From: Dillenia suffruticosa
Lineage: Eukaryota; Streptophyta; Magnoliopsida; Dilleniales; Dilleniaceae
DNA: 64,000 nt
Assembly (NCBI GenBank): GCA_033439265.1
Contig: JAVTVX010000031.1
Location: 2,775,501 to 2,839,500 of the forward strand
Direction of reading: 5' to 3'
Shown here: in pieces, positions 42,814-64,000 of the stretch
Position numbering within the stretch: the first letter of the stretch is position 1
How the letters are laid out: every line of letters begins with the position of its first letter
Program-made: the position numbers and the translations under genes
The notes under the pieces: model-generated
Database searches by the model: none
What the model was told of the DNA's origin: nothing
What the model saw: only the letters and a program-made list of their open reading frames with translations

Positions 42814-45301
42814 TCAAACCCCCTCCTGGAGCAAAATTCTTTATTTTCTTGTGTGTCTTTTTGTAAAATCAATGTATGTAATCCAAAAAGTATATGGGGT
42901 TGGGGTTCCATGTTTTTGGTGGTAATACACACACTACTGTATGTATGTGAATGGGTTGTGTTTCCTTTTTTTTTTTTTTTTTAAGAAATTCATAGCTCCC
43001 TCTGGTTTGTATTTGTCAAATCCCAAATTTGGCTTCTTTCTGTGTGAACACTATTGTTGTATTATAATTATTATTATTATTATTATTATCATCATTATTT
43101 GGCTCTTTAATTTTCAATTCCTAATGTAATTATCCCATCTTCTGGACTTGAATGTCTCTAATATTTTACCCATATTCAGGATAGGGTATCTAATTCTTCT
43201 ACCCCAAAGCCAAATATAAATCGATTATAAGTGTCATAAATGCGAATATATCTTTAGTGTGTTGATGTAAAGTTGACATTGACATGGTTTAATATGATAA
43301 ACGTATACATACACATTAATATCATACTCTAACCGATCCAATTTGAGTATTATTAAATTTAATTAAATAAAAAATTCTCTCAACATAATATTTTTTACTT
43401 TCAAATTTTAAATCTAAAATATAATTAAAAAATTTAATATCTTTTATCTAAGATCAAATATCCATTAAACTCTCTCTCCCTTATGAACCCCCTTACTTGA
43501 GATACGTTATCTTAAAAATGAAACCACCAGTTCTATATTTGATTTTTCTGAACAGGGAGATGGAGTGCAAGCATCAATCATTGAAAAGTATATAGTACAT
43601 AGAAGAAGGTCATCAATTGACCAACATCAACACCTTGGGATTAAATCCAACCAAATGCGTCTTCCAGCACGCAACCTAAACTTGACGTGCTCGAGCTGTT
43701 GACATTCTACGATATCGGTTTTTATTTTTTTTAATCGTGATATTCAAATTTTACCTGATTAATCTAATTCAAATACTGTAAAATTCATTTTAGGAATTAA
43801 CTCTTATAAATTCCTTTTCATAATTCTCAAAACTCAAACTCGAGATCTCTAATTAAGAAGATAGAGTATTCAATCATTCATCTAAAGAATTTTGATATTC
43901 TATCACATGAGTTTATTACAAAGCTAATTCCTTCATGGACCATATCAAATTTTAATAGGTTTCAAATGTCAAGTCAATTGGTGAAATATACCGTATGGCC
44001 TTTACAAATTAAATTAGGGAATGTTTATAAAATTGCCCAGTGTATTTATTTATTTACTTATATGTGAGATTACGACTGTTTATAAAATTAAATTAGTGTG
44101 CTTATTAATAAATGTGGTTTATCAGTTGACAAATGCAACAAATAAAACTTGATATTATAATTATATATAACATATATACAAATAATACAATTATCGATTA
44201 CTCTACATAATAAACATTATTGTTTACCAATATTCTGTAAATCTAATGACATGATATTAAATTCTTTTAAGTAAAATCTCGAATTCAAATAGTGAAAATA
44301 AAAAAACAGACATTAGAAGAACCAATCCATAAATTAAACTGTATAAAACTCGAATCAAATTAATCAAATAATTCAAATACGATTGGTGAAGACAATATAA
44401 TAATAATAACAATAATTGTTGTGGTTTTCAAGAATTTCTTGTGAAGTTGCTTGTGGCCTCCTATCAACCACATTGTAGAATGGTGAGAGGATAAGTTTTT
44501 CTCAATTTTGGCCTTGACCGTCCATCAACATCTTCATAATCATGTAAGCAATTTGAGTGTAGCCAAAGGGCATAGGATTTTATTTATCATTATTTTATTT
44601 TTAGATCTTGTGCTTCATGTCATTCAAAGCATTGAATTTTGAGACCAAGCAAATCAAATCTCAATGCTCGGCCCATGACCAAATAGTGAACGAGTAAGGA
44701 AGTCTTGTCGGCAATTGCCCATGGGGGGCTCTCTCTCTTCTAAGGAAAACGATATATCTCGATGTCCTTATAGGGACACCCAAGAAAACGATTTCTCGAT
44801 TTCTCCCTTGCAAGACCCAACAGCAACAACTAAAGGAAAATACCAACCATAGATCTATAGTCTTCTTGACAAAATCCAACCTCTAATTTGATCATATAGA
44901 CCTACTACAGTCAGAATTCGAACCAAGCTTTCTCCTTATTTTCTGAAGTTGAAGTGACTGTTGCGCCGGGGTTCCATTATCAACATCCATGATGATCATG
45001 AGGCAACCAACAGGGAAAAAAAAGATGTAAATAATATAAAGAAGTGAGGGAAAACTCCAATGTGCAGCTACCTGAGAAGATAATTGAACGGCACATAAAT
45101 CCATGGTATATAGAATCCATCACATTCCTAATGAAAGTTAATCGGACTCCAGCCAGAGTAAGTTACAGCATTGCGTTCCATAAAAGATGCATGTTGACAG
45201 TAATGGAGAAAGAGAGATTGAGCTTAAAATTGTGAGTTTAGGGCCCAAAAGAAATTGACAACCCTATGGAAAATAGCTATTGAAAAGTAAAGAGTATCGA
45301 C
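42814..45301. other. Convergent intergenic region between PCAP1 and MAP2
   Basis: It holds the PCAP1 3' untranslated region (TGTAAAATC..ATGTATGTAAT at about 42860-42890), an ATT microsatellite at about 43060-43100, and AT-rich DNA. The MAP2 3' untranslated region is presumably at the right edge. Open frames at 44661-44879 and 44892-45104 have no recognisable features. Confidence 0.45.
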
Positions 45302-60775
<15,474 letters not shown>

Positions 60776-60784
60776 TCAAATGCC

Positions 60785-61732
60785 CTAGAAATCACAAGGA
60801 AGGTCACTTGCAGAAGAAGCAAACCGTATGGTGACAATTCCTGAGAGGGTGTGAGCATTCTTTCAAATAAAATATATAACATTATCAAATCGAGGGGAAA
60901 AAAAATAGATGATGAGTAGCTTCCTAATTTCTCGACAGAATTTCCTGCTCAAGTCTTAATCAGAGCTTTGTACGGAATTGACCCATTTAAAAAAAAAAAC
61001 TTAAAAAAACCCTGCTGGGAAAAAAATTCCCAATCTAACCCAGGATGGTCGAGTGTTCAGCACTCAAGGAAATTGGGTCAATTCCGTACAAAGATCTCTT
61101 AATCAATCAAATCCAATGGGTGTAATCCAACAGGTTTGGAGTTTAGAGTTTAGGGTTCTTTCAAAAAAGTCTGTCATGATCGTTTAGTAACCAAGTATTG
61201 GAAATGAATTAGAATTCAGACCCGTAGGACTTGAATACTTGGAACCGTAACTGATTCCAATTTAATTTCATCTGCTTGGTAATTCAATAAAATTCAGGGA
61301 AAAAAAATATAGAATAGGACAGGAAAAATAGTTCAAATGGGAACTCAAGAAAATGGCAATGATGAAATATTTTATATAGAAATTTGGGAGAGATTTAGGA
61401 AGAATTTAAATACATTAAATTGATTCTATGTAAAGCTCGTTTATAGATAATGAGTTTTGTAGTGGAATTGAATTGCTGAATCAATTCCGAACAGACCCAT
61501 TACCTTAAATCAGTTAAAGATTACAGCCTCGTAAAAAAAGAATTCCTGCAAAATTCAAATCAATTTGAAATATAGAATTAAAAAACAAGAAGAAGAAGAA
61601 GAACAAAGTCCGGATATGGGGTCCGGGAAGTTTAAAAACTGTAACTTCAAGTAATTTTGACGCAATGAAGAAATCGAGGTCTGAACTAAATTGAAGACGA
61701 AACAAAAAAAAAAAGGGCAAGAAGAAGAATAC
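60785..61732 (-). other. MAP2 leader intron
   Basis: A 5' untranslated exon ending ...CACACAG at 61733 is followed by GTATTC. The acceptor TTTCTAG at 60785-60791 is followed by GGCATTTGA and the ATG. The intron holds the 134-bp Mutator-like MITE. Inferred from splice consensus; no transcript evidence. Confidence 0.6.
60963..61096. mobile_element. 134-bp Mutator-like MITE in the MAP2 leader intron
   Basis: Terminal inverted repeats GAGCTTTGTACGGAATTGAC and (inverted right end) GATCTTTGTACGGAATTGAC continue as CCA. They are flanked by a perfect 9-bp duplication, TCTTAATCA, at 60954-60962 and 61097-61105. Nine bases is the classic Mutator-type duplication length. The interior is A-rich and contains GAGTGTTCAGCACTC, a short palindrome like those in the 592-bp element at 18846. 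The shared terminal pattern GAGCNNTGTACG.AA suggests a common transposase source. Confidence 0.85.
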
Positions 61733-61815
61733 CTGTGTGAGTCTATCAGCAAGCTCTAAGACGATGAGAGGGTTCGGCTAGGGTTTTCGAGGGGGACGGA
61801 GAGTTAAACGAGAGG
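61733..61815 (-). promoter_or_regulatory. MAP2 first untranslated exon and telo-box
   Basis: Reverse-strand AAAACCCTAG at 61787-61778 matches the telo-box (AAACCCTA) found near the start of plant translation-related genes, which fits a protein-maturation enzyme. The transcription start is not defined. Confidence 0.5.
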
Positions 61816-62660
61816 AGAAAAGAACGTCCTGCTTTCTTTCACCAGACTTTTCTTTTTTCCTTTTGTTTTTTCTAGTGACTAAATGAGTAAAGAAAGGCTT
61901 AAAAATATTTATTTTCAGGTGACTTAAAAATTATTTTTTCATTTCGTTTTTGTTTTTTGTTTTTATTTTTATTTTTATTTTTATATTTTTCAACTACTCC
62001 TTAAAATCATTAATTTTGAATACAAATTTCTATTTAATTCTATAAATTTAAATTAAAATACGACAAACTATTTTTTCTTTTTGTGCTCGCTCTCACCTTC
62101 CATCTTCTTCTTTGATTTCGATTTTCAATCTTTTTCCTTTTTTTTTTTTATTTTTTTTATCCTTTTTCTCTGATTTTCCTCTATCCATTATTGTTATAAA
62201 GAAATTTTAGATTATCTAAAACAATTGATAACGAAAGAATAAAAACACGACTGTTAAATTCTGTGTGAGAGGGAAAAGAAGAGTAAGAAATCAACATTAT
62301 TGTTTTAAGAACAAAGGACACAATCTTAGGAGGGATCATTGTTGAGGATAAAAATTGAAGGGTGTGATTGGTGTTTGTTTAGGATTTTCGGTTTCTTGGA
62401 GTGGAAGCATAAAGAGAAAAAAAAGGAGGAAGCATTTTGTATGGTGTGCGGATAGTCATAAACAGAATCATTTTGTTTCATGTAGACAGAGATTAATACA
62501 ACACCAAAAGTCTTAGAATGCTTCAAAGTGCTTGCTCTGAACTTAAAATTTTAGCCAAAGAAAAACATGAAATGGGCAACAGAGAGAGCAAATGTGCATC
62601 ACACAAAAAAAACAAAGGTTGAAACCATCGTATCAAATAATGGTTTTAATTAAAGTTTTT
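61816..62660. other. AT-rich upstream region of MAP2
   Basis: Poly-T and TTTTTATTT-rich sequence (about 61900-62000), CT-rich stretches and no gene. It presumably includes the distal MAP2 promoter. Confidence 0.4.
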
Positions 62661-62937
62661 AAAATGCGCCCAAATGCCTGCTCAAAAAGAGTGTGCAATC
62701 TGTGTCGATGGATGCTTATTGTGTGAAAGGAAGCGTGAAACAGTGCTTCATGTTTTAAGAGGCCACCCTCTTGTCTATTGGGTCAGATTTGAGTATGCAT
62801 CTTATTCAGTGAAACACTCCAAGAGTAGTATGGCCACCCAGAGTCAGGTTTTTGAACTAGGCATGGACCAAAGGCCCATTATCATGAGATTTGAGACCCT
62901 TCAAACCCATAACCTAGTAGACATAACGTATCGAAAT

Positions 62938-63305
62938 GTGTTGTCAATACGAGATTTTTCTTCCAAACGGATAGATCCGACCCACCCTCTTGGCATTTAC
63001 TAGTCAAAATCTTCTCGATAGTCAATTGGTCGGTCCCCACATCTTCTCAATTCTTTGTATCGCCATTTGGCTAAAAGCAATATTCACTTTCCCTTAATCG
63101 CAGAGACAATCTCTTGTAATTAGGAAAAAAACCTTTGACTACTGCCAATAAAGAAAGAAATCTTTTGGTGCTCCAAACCTTCTTGAATGATATAGTTTTA
63201 AATCTTTGGGAGTCCTTCACTATAATCCCTGTAAATGTCAGGATACTTTCATAAGAAAATTAAGATTTTAATGCTCCGAACACATATGAAACTCACACAC
63301 GAAAG

Positions 63306-63357
<52 letters not shown>

Positions 63358-63600
63358 TGAAACCAATCGGCCACGTATGTTTTTTGAGGTCACACATAGC
63401 ACACAAAGACGTAATAGAACTCTCTTTCAGTCTGTTTCTTTTTTCAAAAGTCGTTCTCTAACTTGAATATTAGAGTCTTCCCTCTCCAAACACTCTCCAA
63501 CGGTCTTTTGCAAATCTCACTGATCAAGATCACTCGACAGCTAATTATCATGTTCAAGTTAGTGGGGTCCTTATCTGTGCAGTAAAACCTACCTCTAACA
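62938..63600 (+). repeat. Third Tat-type LTR (5' LTR of an element leaving the window)
   Basis: Downstream blocks match the LTRs at 23897 and 30076: GATAGTCAATTGGTCGGTCCCC, CAATATTCACTTTCCCT, GATCAAGATCACT.GAC, and CCTACCTCTAACA at the end. The left edge (TGTTGTCAATAC) is less sure. A (TA)n run at 63307-63355 replaces the corresponding TATATATGC stretch of the other copies. Confidence 0.7.
63307..63355. repeat. (TA)n microsatellite within the third LTR
   Basis: About 24 TA units. The equivalent place in the older LTR copies (about 24296 and 30470) has only short TA tracts. Confidence 0.95.
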
Positions 63601-63602
63601 GA

Positions 63603-63621
63603 TTGGCGTCATCTATGGGAA
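63603..63621 (+). other. Primer binding site of the right-edge element
   Basis: TTGGCGTCATCTATGGGAA follows the LTR after two bases and is close to the TTGGCGCCGTCTGTGGGAA site of Tat-type gypsy elements. Confidence 0.75.
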
Positions 63622-63666
63622 TAGACTAGAAATAAGCTCGTTTCACATTTCATCTTGCCAAAGATC

Positions 63667-64000
63667 ATGCCTCCCAAGAAAAAGGACTAGAACCCTGTCC
63701 AAAGCTGTGACCATGATAGAAGGATGCATAGGCACCCTGATAGACACTATCCAACTTGTAGCGTCGAACAATCCTATTGAGATTCCCACCATTGTCAACC
63801 AGCCTGAAACCCAACAGCTAGTTATACAACGCAAACAATCGATTCCGCCCCCTGCTCCAGCCTCTCCAAGAAGGGCCACTCGACCTGAGATAGCCAGACT
63901 CGAATCTAGGTTGCAAGGCATGAGCAAACAGTAGGAGGAACTCAATTGTGTCCTTAAACCAGAAGCACAATCCTCCTTACGCGAGTCAGGTCACATACGC
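63667..64000 (+). pseudogene. Start of a gag gene, cut by the window edge
   Basis: ATG at 63667 reads MPPKKKD and then hits TAG. Another frame (63707-63934) then reads IEIPTIVNQPETQQLVIQ and SIPPPAPASPRRATRPEI, ending in an acidic, helical segment (ARLESRLQGMSKQ). This Pro/Gln-rich then coiled composition is typical of the N-terminus of plant gypsy Gag. The gene is at least frameshifted, and its remainder is outside the window. Confidence 0.6.

Noticed and set aside
62674-63003. 109-residue open frame with CAICVDGCLLCERKRETVLH, resembling a LINE zf-RVT piece
   Set aside because: The resemblance covers about 35 residues only, no RT lies upstream, and the frame runs into the LTR. Kept as a possible LINE scrap, not a gene.

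Overview
This window is nuclear DNA from a flowering plant, almost certainly a dicot. It has intron-split genes with AT-rich introns, plant LTR-retrotransposon lineages, and three single-copy-type genes whose products match plant families over their whole length. No tRNA, rRNA, CRISPR or bacterial-style operon is visible, and I cannot name the genus.

Layout. The left half (about 0.5-30.7 kb) is nested repeat territory: (i) a complete Ty1/copia element (556-7585) with near-identical 486-bp LTRs, a TCTTC target duplication and a ruined gag-pol; (ii) a reverse-strand Ty3/gypsy remnant with gag but no pol (about 10.1-12.3 kb); (iii) a reverse-strand hAT transposase pseudogene (14.4-16.7 kb); (iv) a 592-bp Mutator-like non-autonomous element (18846-19437); (v) a reverse-strand LINE (20.0-23.4 kb); (vi) an old Ty3/gypsy Tat-lineage element (23.9-30.7 kb) with remnants of two RNase H domains and a 3' tandem array of about 61 bp. 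A related LTR and the start of another gag lie at the right edge (62.9-64.0 kb).

The right half holds three genes. MCM6 (31430-38712, +) encodes a subunit of the replicative helicase; I resolved 18 coding exons giving 834 residues, with two E2F-type sites just upstream. PCAP1/DREPP (41651-42813, +) encodes a plasma-membrane-associated cation-binding protein of 206 residues in 4 exons. Type 2 methionine aminopeptidase (60775-45302, -) has 11 coding exons giving 420 residues spread over 15.5 kb, with an extra leader intron. Exon lengths of all three sum to exact multiples of three and splice phases agree, which is strong internal support. MCM6 intron 14 and MAP2 intron 6 both begin with GC instead of GT.

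The genes do not form a pathway. MCM6 and MAP2 are proliferation and growth genes that carry E2F sites and a telo-box-like leader motif respectively. The MAP2 introns have been enlarged by at least four unrelated insertions or duplications. I did not find a clearly new biological system. The most informative signals are a small Mutator-like family seen twice with intact target duplications, the recently moved but coding-dead copia element with a GC-rich, W-box-containing leader, the Tat-linked tandem array, and the paired GC-AG introns.
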